A stretch of DNA of 64,000 nt from Sporocytophaga myxococcoides DSM 11118 (GTDB lineage Bacteria > Bacteroidota > Bacteroidia > Cytophagales > Cytophagaceae), in the NCBI RefSeq assembly GCF_000426725.1, contig NZ_AUFX01000003.1:496001-560000 (forward strand), given 5' to 3'. The position numbers were made by a program, and so were the translations under genes. Positions 43,878 to 52,686 of this stretch are shown in pieces (the stretch's first letter is position 1; each line of letters begins with the position of its first letter). The notes beneath the pieces are model-generated. The model had not been told where the DNA came from. It did not search any database and worked only from the letters and a program-made list of their open reading frames with translations.

Positions 43878-44492
43878 ATGAGAATCGCTTCTATTTTATT
43901 TTCAGTTGTTTTTGCTTTTTACCTGATTGGTTGTAAAAATGAAAAACCGGAGACTGCACAGAAAGGCCAGGGCCAGGTTGAAAAGGACAGTATACTAATC
44001 AGTGCTGATGTTATTTCAGATAGCCTTAAGGCAAATTGGAATAAAATGATTATTTCCGATGACCAGAAATTTGAAAATATAAAACGCCTGCTTCAGGAAA
44101 TATCATATACTTCCGGATATAATCACCTTCTTCATGATTCTCTTGTTAAAGCCTGTGATCAGGTTAAAAATACCCGTTACACTCAGGAAACGATGGATGC
44201 TCAAGCTATCGATAAATATGACGCACTGACAGATAAATATATAGCCCGCGTAATGGCGCTTGCAGGCAGCACTCCGGAATTACCTCAGCATCCACTTGCG
44301 GAAGAGTTGATAAGTGAAATAAATGAAGCAAACACAAACACTCTGATCAAATTAAGGGTTAACTACGGAAGATGGGTCATGATAAACAACAGTTTTGTCA
44401 AAGCTTATCAGAAAGAACTGACAGCAGCTGGCCCTCCATATAGCGAAATGAAAGAGAAAAATGAATTCATGGGATCTTCCAATGTTCAATAA
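43878..44492 (+). CDS. Helical lipoprotein, first of a tandem pair
   Basis: A 204-residue protein with a lipobox (VFAFYLIGC; Cys19). The mature protein is helical, with LKANWNKMIISDDQKFENIKR and a C-terminal helix pair (LRVNYGRWVMINNSFVKAYQKEL). The NYGRW...N.S...Y helix recalls helical envelope proteins such as LemA, but the similarity is not strong. Its central region (YDALTDKYIARVMALAGSTPELPQHPL) is matched by the next gene, so they are paralogues. Function unknown. Confidence 0.62.
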   Translation: MRIASILFSVVFAFYLIGCKNEKPETAQKGQGQVEKDSILISADVISDSLKANWNKMIISDDQKFENIKRLLQEISYTSGYNHLLHDSLVKACDQVKNTRYTQETMDAQAIDKYDALTDKYIARVMALAGSTPELPQHPLAEELISEINEANTNTLIKLRVNYGRWVMINNSFVKAYQKELTAAGPPYSEMKEKNEFMGSSNVQ

Positions 44493-45075
44493 TCTACACA
44501 CAAAATTAATTATGGCTATTATTGGGATAGCCATCTTTTATTCATGTTCTAAGAAAACAGCATCTACTACTTCTACTCAGCCAGATTTCAAGTCTAATCT
44601 TAGGTTGGTTGTAGATAGTATGAGTACATACTGGTCATCCATGGATGCATCTGAAAAGGACAAACTACAATCCATCGACAGATTGCTGGATGAACTTTCT
44701 TATATCAATGGCTCAAACCCTGTTAAAATAGATAGTCTGAAATCATCTGTTAAAATTGTAAAAGCAGCGATGCTTCGCCCGGAGAGCATGACAAGCCAGG
44801 CTATTGATGATTATGATATCATGACAGACAATTTGATCCGACGTACCTTAGCATTGATTGCTTCCACACCATCCACAGAAGAACATCCATTGATTGCCAA
44901 ACTTGAAAACTCCATTGCCTCCGCTGACGGTAATCTGATAGTTTTCAGATACAAGTATGATAGATGGGCAATTCAATTCAATGAAATTGTCACAAATAAT
45001 AAAGGACGCCTCACTAAAATGGGCGCCCCTTATTCGGAATATAAAATCCGTCCGTTATTTCAAATTCAGCCCTGA
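44482..45075 (+). CDS. Helical lipoprotein, second of a tandem pair
   Basis: The start MFNNLHTKLIMAIIGIAIFYSC (ATG 44482) gives a 22-residue lipoprotein signal with Cys22; an ATG at 44512 is also possible. The mature part (about 175 residues) repeats the architecture of the upstream gene: SMSTYWSSMDASEKDKLQSI, MLRPESMTSQAIDDYDIMTD, ALIASTPSTEEHPL and a C-terminal YDRWAIQFNEIV helix. The 11-bp overlap with its neighbour shows the pair is one transcription unit. Function unknown. Confidence 0.6.
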   Translation: MFNNLHTKLIMAIIGIAIFYSCSKKTASTTSTQPDFKSNLRLVVDSMSTYWSSMDASEKDKLQSIDRLLDELSYINGSNPVKIDSLKSSVKIVKAAMLRPESMTSQAIDDYDIMTDNLIRRTLALIASTPSTEEHPLIAKLENSIASADGNLIVFRYKYDRWAIQFNEIVTNNKGRLTKMGAPYSEYKIRPLFQIQP

Positions 45076-45076
45076 T

Positions 45077-46780
45077 TCAAATCTTTAGTTTTGACAATTC
45101 AGACTGAACAAATCCTATTAGGTTCTTTATATTTTCTTTAGAAAAATCAAACTTTATTCCTGCTGCCTCATAAATGGCACCAATTGGTTTGGTATATCCA
45201 AGCTTTAAAGCTGCTTTATAAGCATTATAACCCTTTTCAGGATTCTCTTTATAATTCTTCCATACAGCAATGGCGCCAAGTTGCGCCATTCCATATTCAA
45301 TATAATAAAATGGCACTTCAAAAATATGTAATTGCTTCTGCCACAAATACTCTAGACTTTCTTCAAGACCTGTCCAATCAGTGATGCTATTACTAAATTC
45401 AGTAACGATATTTTTCCAGATGCTTTTTCTTTGTTCTGCAGTATGTTGAGGATGCAGGTACATCCAATGTTGAAACTTATCAATTGTAGCTACCCAAGGT
45501 AACGTAGATATAATACTTTCCAAATGCTCTCTTTTGGCTCTGATAAGATCTTCCGGATTCGGGAAAAAAATATTCCAATACTCCATACTAATTAGTTCCA
45601 TTGACATTGAAGCTAGCTCCGCTACTTCAGACGGGACTTGCTTAAACGCATTCAATTGTAGATCTTTTGTAAGAAATGAATGTAATGCATGTCCGCCTTC
45701 ATGAACCATTGTAACAAGATCTCTTAATGAGGAAGTTGCATTCATAAATATAAATGGAACTCCAGTTTCATCAAGGGGATAGTTATATCCACCTGGAGCT
45801 TTACCTTTTCTTGAAACCAAGTCCAGATGTCCCATCTGCTTCATTACTGAAATGCATTCGCCCAAATACGGATCTATTTGGGTGAAGCACTTAATAGTCT
45901 TTTCTTCAAGCTCCTCCCCTGTTTCAAAAGGCTTTAAAGGCACAGTACCAAGATAATTTATATTGCTATCCCACGGCTTTAACTGATCGACGCCCAATGC
46001 ATTTTTTCTTTCTGTTGCAAGCTTATTCAAAAGAGGAACGACTTCTGACTTTATGGCTTCATGAAATGCATAGCAATCTTCCACTGTATAATCAAAGCGC
46101 CCCATAGAGCGAAACATATAATCTCTGAAGTTGGGAAAATCAGCATTTAGTGCAACATCATTCCTAAGCTTAACTAACTTATCTAACAGAGCATCCAGCT
46201 TATCTTTATCCTTTAGTCTCCTTGCAGCTATCCCCCTAAATGCATTTTCTCTTACTTTCCTGTCTGATGATTGCAAATAATCTGAAGCTTGCTGAAGAGT
46301 TTGTTCTTTACCTTCTATCATAACAGTCATAGCACCGGAAATGGAGCCAAACTGTTGAGCCTCCTGATCTAGCTCTGTAAAAAGTGGAATGTTCTTCTCT
46401 CTGAAAATTTCAAAGTCCTTTTTAAGAGTTCTTCTTAGAATATCAAACCCTTGCTCCTGAAGCCCTTCAATGAAAGGACTTTCAATAGCCTTCTTGTTTA
46501 AAGAATTTGTATAAGGCGCTACATGTGGTTGTATTTCTGAAATAAAGAAGTTGAAACTATCAACAAACTCTTTATTTGCAGTGTCTCCAGTCATCCTGAT
46601 ATATCGCCATGCAAGGTCTTCTGAAAGTACGGATTCTAATTCGCTTCTGTCCAAAAACCATTGCTTCAACTCTTGTGCATTTTTAATTTCCCTCGATTCT
46701 AATTTTTCGAAAAATGGTTTTACAGAATCCCAGTTTTCTATTTTAAAATCCTCTTTTAAAAATCTTCTTTTGCTTTCCAC
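45077..46780 (-). CDS. M3 family oligoendopeptidase
   Basis: A 567-residue M3 metallopeptidase with the HEGGH zinc site at 360-364 (VHEGGHALHSF), followed by E at about 389 in the SMELISMEYW region, the third ligand. The N-terminal helical domain (1-250) is of the PepF/oligoendopeptidase F type. It degrades short peptides in the cytoplasm, since no signal peptide is seen. The start codon is GTG at 46780, only a few bases after the stop of the upstream reductase gene, so it belongs to an operon with it. Confidence 0.9.
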   Translation of the reverse strand: MESKRRFLKEDFKIENWDSVKPFFEKLESREIKNAQELKQWFLDRSELESVLSEDLAWRYIRMTGDTANKEFVDSFNFFISEIQPHVAPYTNSLNKKAIESPFIEGLQEQGFDILRRTLKKDFEIFREKNIPLFTELDQEAQQFGSISGAMTVMIEGKEQTLQQASDYLQSSDRKVRENAFRGIAARRLKDKDKLDALLDKLVKLRNDVALNADFPNFRDYMFRSMGRFDYTVEDCYAFHEAIKSEVVPLLNKLATERKNALGVDQLKPWDSNINYLGTVPLKPFETGEELEEKTIKCFTQIDPYLGECISVMKQMGHLDLVSRKGKAPGGYNYPLDETGVPFIFMNATSSLRDLVTMVHEGGHALHSFLTKDLQLNAFKQVPSEVAELASMSMELISMEYWNIFFPNPEDLIRAKREHLESIISTLPWVATIDKFQHWMYLHPQHTAEQRKSIWKNIVTEFSNSITDWTGLEESLEYLWQKQLHIFEVPFYYIEYGMAQLGAIAVWKNYKENPEKGYNAYKAALKLGYTKPIGAIYEAAGIKFDFSKENIKNLIGFVQSELSKLKI

Positions 46781-46784
46781 GACG

Positions 46785-47843
46785 TTAATCTATTTCAATT
46801 ACTACATTAGCAGTTACAGGGTGTCCAACACAAGTCAGCACATATCCCTTCTCTAGCTCTTTATCAGAAAGCGCATCGCTATCATCTAGATGTACTTTTC
46901 CACTAATACATTTACCCATACAAGCAGTGCACATACCACTCTGACAAGAATATGGCAAATCGATGTTCTGCTTTAATGCAACCTCAAGTATTGATTTATT
47001 AGGAGGAACTGTAATTTTATATTCGCTTCCCTGATAGATAATAGTAACGTCCTGAGGCGAATCAGGGCTGTCTGCTACAACCTTGCCACTACTTAATGCA
47101 CTGGCATCAGCAGGAAGAAAACTCTCTTTTTTAATCTGGCTCTTTGAAACTTTTAAAAGTTCAAGGGCACTTATAGCTTCCTGCATCATTCCGTCAGGAC
47201 CACAAACATAATAGTCCGCTTGTTCAATCTGAAGTTTATTAAAAGTTTCCAAAAGCTTGATCACTTCTGATCGGTTTAACCGACCGGCTGGCAATGATTT
47301 ATCTTGAGGTTGACTAAGTCTATGTACTACTGTAAAACGTTCTTTAAATGCTGATTGTAATGCTTCAAGTTTCTGTTTAAAGATAATGGAGGCTTCATTC
47401 CTGTTGCCATAAATCAGATATACATTACTTTTAGGCTCTTTCTCAAGAGCAGACTTTGCAATGGAAATCAATGGGGTTATGCCACTTCCTGCTCCAATCA
47501 GAACGATATCAGTAGCTCTCGAAGGATCCGGAATAAAATTAAATGTTCCTGCAGGCTCCATCACTTCTAATGAATCGCCTTTTTTTAAATTATCAGGAAG
47601 GTAATTGGACACTAAACCATTTGCTATCCTTTTAATGGTAACAGCTAATTCTTCATCAGTATAAGGAGAAGAGCAGAGCGAATATGATCTTCGCAATTTG
47701 TCACCTTTTACAGGAACTATCAATGTTAGAAACTGACCTGACTTATATGATATTTGTTTTGATCCGTTTTCAAAGACAACTGTGATGGTGTCTGAAGTTT
47801 CTTTTATTATTTCCTTAACTTTTAGTTGATGATACTGGCTCAT
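46785..47843 (-). CDS. Flavodoxin-reductase-type oxidoreductase with C-terminal 2Fe-2S domain (PaaE-like)
   Basis: A 352-residue enzyme with an FAD-binding barrel (1-100, RRSYSLCSSP near 55), an NAD(P)-binding domain (about 105-250, GAGSGITPLISI and YVCGPDGMMQEA) and a C-terminal plant-type ferredoxin domain with CQSGMCTAC and a later Cys in LTCVGHP. This is the architecture of PaaE and related Hcp reductases. It feeds electrons from NAD(P)H to an oxygenase or other acceptor. No partner gene is in the window. Next to it is the M3 peptidase gene, 4 bp downstream. Confidence 0.85.
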   Translation of the reverse strand: MSQYHQLKVKEIIKETSDTITVVFENGSKQISYKSGQFLTLIVPVKGDKLRRSYSLCSSPYTDEELAVTIKRIANGLVSNYLPDNLKKGDSLEVMEPAGTFNFIPDPSRATDIVLIGAGSGITPLISIAKSALEKEPKSNVYLIYGNRNEASIIFKQKLEALQSAFKERFTVVHRLSQPQDKSLPAGRLNRSEVIKLLETFNKLQIEQADYYVCGPDGMMQEAISALELLKVSKSQIKKESFLPADASALSSGKVVADSPDSPQDVTIIYQGSEYKITVPPNKSILEVALKQNIDLPYSCQSGMCTACMGKCISGKVHLDDSDALSDKELEKGYVLTCVGHPVTANVVIEID

Positions 47844-47933
47844 AAGTTCTTTAAGTCGAAAAGATTTCTACAAAGAAAACAAATTCATGGAATAAATTCA
47901 TAATAAGAGAAAGTAGATTACTTGAGAAATTAA

Positions 47934-47948
47934 GTGAAACTGTTTCAC
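47934..47948. promoter_or_regulatory. Perfect 7-bp inverted repeat (possible operator)
   Basis: GTGAAAC and GTTTCAC flank a single central T, 91 bp upstream of the divergent reductase gene. Exact dyads with a one-base centre are typical of dimeric regulator sites, for example of the TetR or LacI types. No regulator in the window is an obvious match, so this is structural evidence only. Confidence 0.4.
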
Positions 47949-48081
47949 AAGAATTTACTTTAACTTTTTCGAAAAACTATATTGTGTAAACTTGACTAAA
48001 TTTAAATGCAAAGAAGTATGTTCCCGCCAGTCAGAATAGGAAAACTCTGTTGCTTTACAAAAAGTTAATTCTTTTCAAAGG

Positions 48082-48093
48082 CTTGTATACAAG
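48082..48093. promoter_or_regulatory. 12-bp perfect palindrome (possible operator)
   Basis: CTTGTATACAAG is self-complementary and lies about 225 bp upstream of the HAD phosphatase gene. It could be a dimer-binding site. Twelve base pairs in an A/T-rich region can occur by chance. Confidence 0.3.
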
Positions 48094-48318
48094 GCTTGAG
48101 CATTTTCCTAAAGGCATAAAAATTTATTAATAAAAAGCTTCAAAATCATTATTATACCAATTTCCACATCCATAAAAATTATATTATCAAAAGTTTGAGT
48201 CATTTTATTCAACACAGGAGCTTCCAGAAAGACTATTGAAAAATATCATTAAGCTTTTATAATTACAGCTGTTTCCATAGAATTTTCTCATACTTACCTT
48301 ATGTTTGCTTTATAAATA

Positions 48319-48927
48319 ATGATCATGATTGAAATTCCTATTTCTCCTAATACTAAAGGCTTGATATTTGACATAGATGGGACTCTTGTTGATACTATGT
48401 CACTTCATTATAAAGCTAGTCAGATTGCTTGTAATGAATATGGTTTTGACTTTCCCTTGGATTTCTTTAAAGCTTATGCAGGGGTTCCTACACTTACAGT
48501 TTTTGAGCTTTTAATTAAACATCTGGGCCTTAATTTTAATGGTCGTGAAATAGGGCTAAAAAAAGAAAATCTTTATCTCGAACTTGTTCATGAAGTCAAA
48601 CCACTTCAGCCTGTTTATGATATTGTTCTTAAATATGAAGGAAAACTTCCTATTGCATTGGGAACGGGAGCTACACGCGAAATTGCTGAGATGACTTTGA
48701 AAGCAGCAGGAATACTTGACAAATTTGAACATATCGTAACATGCGATGACGTTACGAACCCGAAGCCCGCACCTGATACTTTTTTACAATGTGCATCGCT
48801 TATTGGTATTCAGCCGAAATACTGTCAGGTATTTGAAGACGGGGATGCAGGTATCAAGGCTGCTATTGACGGCGGTATGATGGCCACAGACATTCGTCAA
48901 TATGTGGATGTAAATATTCAGCTATAG
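48319..48927 (+). CDS. HAD hydrolase, beta-phosphoglucomutase-like
   Basis: A 202-residue HAD protein with the DxD motif FDIDGTLVDTM (about 18-27) and a helical cap domain inserted after it, then GTGATRE (motif II, about 115-121), KPAP (about 150-153) and FEDGDAGIKAA (motif IV). The cap and the FEDGDAG pattern fit beta-phosphoglucomutase-like phosphatases of sugar phosphates. An alternative start, ATG 48325 (MIEIP), is two codons downstream. A stem that covers the stop codon may end transcription. Confidence 0.82.
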   Translation: MIMIEIPISPNTKGLIFDIDGTLVDTMSLHYKASQIACNEYGFDFPLDFFKAYAGVPTLTVFELLIKHLGLNFNGREIGLKKENLYLELVHEVKPLQPVYDIVLKYEGKLPIALGTGATREIAEMTLKAAGILDKFEHIVTCDDVTNPKPAPDTFLQCASLIGIQPKYCQVFEDGDAGIKAAIDGGMMATDIRQYVDVNIQL

Positions 48928-48939
48928 TTGCTGAATATT
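48913..48939. terminator. Inverted repeat spanning the HAD stop codon
   Basis: AATATTCAGC pairs perfectly with GCTGAATATT over a 7-nt loop that contains the TAG stop. It lies between convergent genes, so both could use it, although a clear T-run is missing. Confidence 0.5.
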
Positions 48940-48942
48940 TAC

Positions 48943-49881
48943 TTATAACTCAATATTAATGATATGTGGATTGTCTTTTTTCATTTTCTGAGGGACTTTG
49001 GAAATAATCTCTTCAGATAACACTTCATTCAGTCTTTCTTTCACTATATTTCTATGGGTCACAAGTACGACTTCTCTTACAGGCTCTGGCTCATAAAAAT
49101 ACCGTACCATTCCTCTTTGTCCTGCATTTAAATCAGCTAATGCCAACTCCGGCAAAAGTGTTACCCCCTGATTCAATTCCACAAGTTTTTTCAATGTCTC
49201 AATACTACCGGCCTCATATATTACCTGATTATCTCCGTTACCCCTTCCTGTAGCTTTGCACATTTTCAATACCTGACTACGCATACAATGACCTTCCTGC
49301 AAAAGCCATAAGTCATTTACCTCCAAGTCCTCTTCCTTTAAAATCTTTTTTTTATATAAAGAATGTTTTTTTGAAACATAGGCAACAAAAGGTTCATAGA
49401 ATAATTTCTTCTCATTTATCTGAGGATCACCCAATGGCCCTACTAAAATACCAGTATCAAGCAAATCATTTTTTAATCGGTATAAGATATCTTCTGTTTT
49501 CAACTCTTCCAGAATAACTCTGACAGAAGGATATTTTTTTATAAATGAAGGTAGAAACAAAGGGATGAGATAAGGAGCAAGTGTCGGGATTATTCCAATT
49601 TTTATTTCTCCTTCTAAAAGACCTTTTTTAGAATTGATGATCTCTTTTATTTTAGCCGATTCTTTAAGCACTCTTCGGGCCTGCTCAATTACATCCTTAC
49701 CTGCATCTGTTGGAATTACAGGCTGCTTTCCCCTGTCAAACAGCAAAATTCCAAGCTCTTCTTCCAACTTTTGAATCTGCATGCTCAGAGTAGGTTGCGT
49801 TACAAAACACTTTTCAGCAGCAATACCAAAATGCCTAAAAGTATCCAGGGCAACTATATATTCCAATTGAACCAAAGTCAT
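48943..49881 (-). CDS. oxyR: OxyR-type LysR transcription regulator
   Basis: A 312-residue LysR regulator. The helix-turn-helix (about 15-50, FGIAAEKCFVTQPTLSMQIQ) is followed by a substrate-type domain. Cys199 and Cys208, separated by eight residues in GHCMRSQVLKMC, match the two redox cysteines of E. coli OxyR in number and position. It should form a disulfide on peroxide exposure and activate antioxidant genes. It is divergent from ahpC (102 bp), the usual target arrangement. Confidence 0.92.
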   Translation of the reverse strand: MTLVQLEYIVALDTFRHFGIAAEKCFVTQPTLSMQIQKLEEELGILLFDRGKQPVIPTDAGKDVIEQARRVLKESAKIKEIINSKKGLLEGEIKIGIIPTLAPYLIPLFLPSFIKKYPSVRVILEELKTEDILYRLKNDLLDTGILVGPLGDPQINEKKLFYEPFVAYVSKKHSLYKKKILKEEDLEVNDLWLLQEGHCMRSQVLKMCKATGRGNGDNQVIYEAGSIETLKKLVELNQGVTLLPELALADLNAGQRGMVRYFYEPEPVREVVLVTHRNIVKERLNEVLSEEIISKVPQKMKKDNPHIINIEL

Positions 49882-49914
49882 AGTTTTTATCTATTTATAT
49901 ATAAATATAATCAA

Positions 49915-49946
49915 TTTGTTCTATCAAAGCAAGTAGTCCATATTTG
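49915..49946 (+). promoter_or_regulatory. Predicted ahpC promoter
   Basis: TTTG at 49915-49918 is followed after 20 bp by CATATTTG at 49939-49946, one mismatch from TAnnTTTG. The spacing fits the phylum's sigma-A pattern, with a leader of roughly 30 nt before the ahpC ATG at 49984. The region between the divergent genes would also hold the OxyR site, but no exact consensus dyad is visible. Confidence 0.5.
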
Positions 49947-49983
49947 CATCAGTTCAAATTCAAACAACAAAAACTTTAAACTT

Positions 49984-50538
49984 ATGAAAAACTATATTTT
50001 GTCAGTAGGATCGGTATTTCCTGAATTCAGAAAAAAAACTGTGGTATCACTAGAAAAAGGTAAAGAATTTTCTGAAATCAGTTCTGAAGATTATAAAGCG
50101 AATAATCAATGGTTGGTTATGTTCTGGTGGCCAAAAGATTTCACCTTTGTTTGTCCTACAGAAATAGCTGAATTTAATAAAAGGGCCCAGGATTTTGCTG
50201 ATCGTGATGCTATATTAATAGGAGCCTCAACAGATTCAGAATTTGTTCACCATGCCTGGAGAAACAATCATAACGATTTAAGAGATCTAAAATTCCCTAT
50301 GCTTGCGGATACTAATAGATCGCTTGCGGAAGAACTGGGAATATTGGAAGCTGAAGAAAAAGTGGCATACAGAGCAACATATATAGTAGATCCGACCGGG
50401 ATTGTAAGATGGGTAAGCCTTAATGACCTTAGTGTAGGAAGAAATGTAAATGAAGTATTAAGAGTGCTTGATGCATTGCAGACAGATGAACTTTGTCCTT
50501 GCAACTGGACTAAAGGAGAAGCTACTCTTGCGGTATAA
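49984..50538 (+). CDS. ahpC: Alkyl hydroperoxide reductase/peroxiredoxin AhpC
   Basis: A 184-residue typical 2-Cys-like peroxiredoxin. The peroxidatic Cys57 is in the FTFVCPTE motif, and the C-terminal Cys171/Cys173 pair (DELCPCNW) carries the resolving cysteine. The ATG at 49984 (MKNYILSVGSVFPEFRKK) is the correct N-terminus; in-frame codons upstream run back into the divergent oxyR gene. It reduces peroxides in the cytoplasm. AhpD is encoded 16 bp downstream, which can reduce AhpC, and OxyR lies next to it on the opposite strand. Confidence 0.95.
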   Translation: MKNYILSVGSVFPEFRKKTVVSLEKGKEFSEISSEDYKANNQWLVMFWWPKDFTFVCPTEIAEFNKRAQDFADRDAILIGASTDSEFVHHAWRNNHNDLRDLKFPMLADTNRSLAEELGILEAEEKVAYRATYIVDPTGIVRWVSLNDLSVGRNVNEVLRVLDALQTDELCPCNWTKGEATLAV

Positions 50539-50554
50539 CTAAAACAATTTCAAA

Positions 50555-51136
50555 ATGACAACTATAACTTCAGATACATTGACAACACTTCTAAGAGAAG
50601 TTGGCGTTGAATCCCTCAATAGTGGGATATTAACAAACATTGGAGAAAAATATCCGAAATATCTTAAAGATTTAAGGATAAATGTCAGTAATGGATTTAA
50701 CTCACCAAACCTATCAAAAAAAGAGTCTTACCTGATCGCATATGGTGTAGCTATCAACGAAAAAAACCAGGCCCTTATCAAAGGTCTTGAATCAAGGAGT
50801 AAAGAAGAAGGTGCTTCTGAAGAAGAAATTGCAGAGATTGCATCATGCGTATCATTACTGAATGCCAACAATGTTTACTACCGTTTCAGACATTTTACTC
50901 AGAAAGATTTCTATACTCAGACCCCTGCAGGAATAAAAATGAGTATTATGACTTCTCCTGTTACAGGTAAAGAATTTTTCGAACTTGTCAGCCTCGTGAT
51001 TAGTGCCCTGAATGGCTGTGAGATGTGTGTCAATGCTCACGAAGAATCATTATTAAAACTCAACTCCTCCCAATCCAGAATCCTCGATTCTATCAGGTTA
51101 GGAGCTGTATTAAAAAGTCTTGCGTCTGTTCTTTAA
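50555..51136 (+). CDS. ahpD: AhpD-like alkyl hydroperoxidase (carboxymuconolactone decarboxylase family)
   Basis: A 193-residue all-helical protein with the AhpD redox motif CEMC (Cys155, Cys158) and His162 four residues on, in GCEMCVNAHE. In AhpD the CxxC pair reduces AhpC, using lipoamide as the electron source. The family also includes carboxymuconolactone decarboxylases, but the CxxC-x3-H pattern and the position after ahpC favour AhpD. A good terminator follows. Confidence 0.92.
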   Translation: MTTITSDTLTTLLREVGVESLNSGILTNIGEKYPKYLKDLRINVSNGFNSPNLSKKESYLIAYGVAINEKNQALIKGLESRSKEEGASEEEIAEIASCVSLLNANNVYYRFRHFTQKDFYTQTPAGIKMSIMTSPVTGKEFFELVSLVISALNGCEMCVNAHEESLLKLNSSQSRILDSIRLGAVLKSLASVL

Positions 51137-51147
51137 TGTGTTTTGTG

Positions 51148-51182
51148 GAGACAGGTTCTGCATAGTACCTGTCTCTTTTTTC
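51148..51182 (+). terminator. Terminator of the ahpC-ahpD unit
   Basis: GAGACAGGT pairs perfectly with ACCTGTCTC over a 10-nt loop and is followed by a T-run; 11 bp beyond the ahpD stop. Confidence 0.9.
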
Positions 51183-51265
51183 TATTGATTCATTTTTTTC
51201 AACCTAATATAAAATCCACAACAAAAAAGGTTAGGTCGAGTTGGGACTTTTGAACTCTATCCAAT

Positions 51266-52567
51266 ATGAAACCAACCACATCTTCAGAAAAAATTAAAAC
51301 CAATTCCCCTATTACTATTCATAGTCCTCTGTCTTCACCGGCAGATCTGGACCCTCTGATAAATTTAATTGGAGACTCAAAATATGTTTTGCTTGGTGAG
51401 GCTTCACATGGAACACATGAGTATTATATCTGGAGGACTGTAATAAGCAAAAGACTTATTGAGGAAAAAGGCTTTTCTTTTATTGCTGTCGAAGGAGATT
51501 GGCCTGATTGTTACCAAGTGAACAGATTTGTTAAAAACTATCCGGATACTCCCACTAAGGTTACAGATTTATTAAAGAAATTTAACCGCTGGCCAACCTG
51601 GATGTGGTCTAATTGGGAAATTGCCGCCCTCGCAGAATGGTTAAAAAATCATAATCTACACTTAGAAGACCAACATAAAGCAGGATTCTATGGACTCGAT
51701 GTATACAGCCTTTATGAATCTCTTGACAATATGCTCAAATACCTTTCAACAGAAGATCCTGAAGCAGCAGAATATGTAAAATCAGCCATTCATTGCTTTG
51801 AACCTTTTCATGGTGATGATCATAAACATCCTGGAAACATTTCAAAAATATGCAAAGAAAAAGTAAAGGCATTATTACTTCAAATAAAAAACAAATTACC
51901 CGGTTACGACAAAGATAGAGAGGCTCCCTTGAATACAGAGCAGAATGCCTATGTAGCCCTTAATGCTGAAAGATATTATAGTGAAATGCTTTCATTTGGA
52001 TCCAGCTCCTGGAACATTCGAGATATACATATGGCCGATACCCTGGAACGTTTAATGAAATTTCATGGTGAAAATGCAAAGGCTATCATTTGGGAACACA
52101 ATACTCATATAGGAGATGCCCGCGCAACTGATATGAAGGATGATGGATTATTAAACATTGGACAAATTTTGCGAGAAAAACACCAATCTGATGGGGTTGT
52201 GTTGGTGGGTTTGGGTTCATATAAAGGAACAGTTATTGCAGGATCTAAATGGGGAGCTCCGATGAAGGTTATGGAGGTGCCAGAAGCCAAAGCAGATAGT
52301 ATTGAAGCAATCCTCCATAATGAATCTGCCAGTAACCGATTAATTATTTCGAAAAAACAAAAAGGTGTTTATAGAAAATCGATTCCACATAGAGCTATTG
52401 GGGTTGTATACAATCCTGAAAGAGAATTTTGGGGAAATTATGTTCCTTCAATAATGGCGGAACGATATGATGCTTTTTTGTTTTTTGATGAGACGAAAGC
52501 CCTGCACCCATTATACATAACACCCAACAAATCTGAGATGCCAGAGACCTACCCCTTCGGATTATAG
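51266..52567 (+). CDS. Erythromycin-esterase-like hydrolase
   Basis: A 433-residue cytosolic protein of the EreA/B-like superfamily. It has the GEASHGTHEYY motif (about 44-54), VEGDWPDCY (about 73-81) and the His of IIWEHNTHIGDARA (about 275-288), which form the active centre in this family. True macrolide esterases are a minority; most relatives are of unknown hydrolase function. It stands alone between ahpCD and the 126-aa hypothetical gene. I see no evidence for resistance function. Confidence 0.78.
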   Translation: MKPTTSSEKIKTNSPITIHSPLSSPADLDPLINLIGDSKYVLLGEASHGTHEYYIWRTVISKRLIEEKGFSFIAVEGDWPDCYQVNRFVKNYPDTPTKVTDLLKKFNRWPTWMWSNWEIAALAEWLKNHNLHLEDQHKAGFYGLDVYSLYESLDNMLKYLSTEDPEAAEYVKSAIHCFEPFHGDDHKHPGNISKICKEKVKALLLQIKNKLPGYDKDREAPLNTEQNAYVALNAERYYSEMLSFGSSSWNIRDIHMADTLERLMKFHGENAKAIIWEHNTHIGDARATDMKDDGLLNIGQILREKHQSDGVVLVGLGSYKGTVIAGSKWGAPMKVMEVPEAKADSIEAILHNESASNRLIISKKQKGVYRKSIPHRAIGVVYNPEREFWGNYVPSIMAERYDAFLFFDETKALHPLYITPNKSEMPETYPFGL

Positions 52568-52686
52568 AAACTTTAAAAAAATTGTAAGGGTTAAAAATAT
52601 AGAAACTGTAAAGAATTAAGGTTTCTATGTACAATTAGATCTTCCGATAGTACTCTTCGTTGGATCATAAATTTAAACCAATACAT

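Larger units (their letters stand above)
47844..48318. other. 475-bp intergenic segment with two dyad elements
   Basis: No gene is supported. Two short palindromes stand out: GTGAAAC-T-GTTTCAC at 47934-47948 and CTTGTATACAAG at 48082-48093. Either could be a repressor or regulator site for the reductase or HAD gene. The rest is A/T-rich with no clear hairpin plus T-run. Confidence 0.45.

Noticed and set aside
46551-46856. 101-codon plus-strand frame over the M3 peptidase start
   Set aside because: It is opposite the conserved N-terminal peptidase and reductase ends and shows no family pattern.
49771-49983. N-terminal extension of AhpC running into the oxyR gene
   Set aside because: The extended residues have no peroxiredoxin pattern and overlap oxyR; the ATG at 49984 gives the standard N-terminus.
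51266-52567. Antibiotic resistance interpretation of the esterase-like gene
   Set aside because: The fold motif alone does not show macrolide esterase activity; most relatives in environmental bacteria are of unknown function and no mobile element is nearby.
52599-52628. ATAGAAAC/GTTTCTAT hairpin after the esterase-like gene
   Set aside because: An 8-bp A/T-rich stem with a 14-nt loop and no T-run; too weak to call a terminator.
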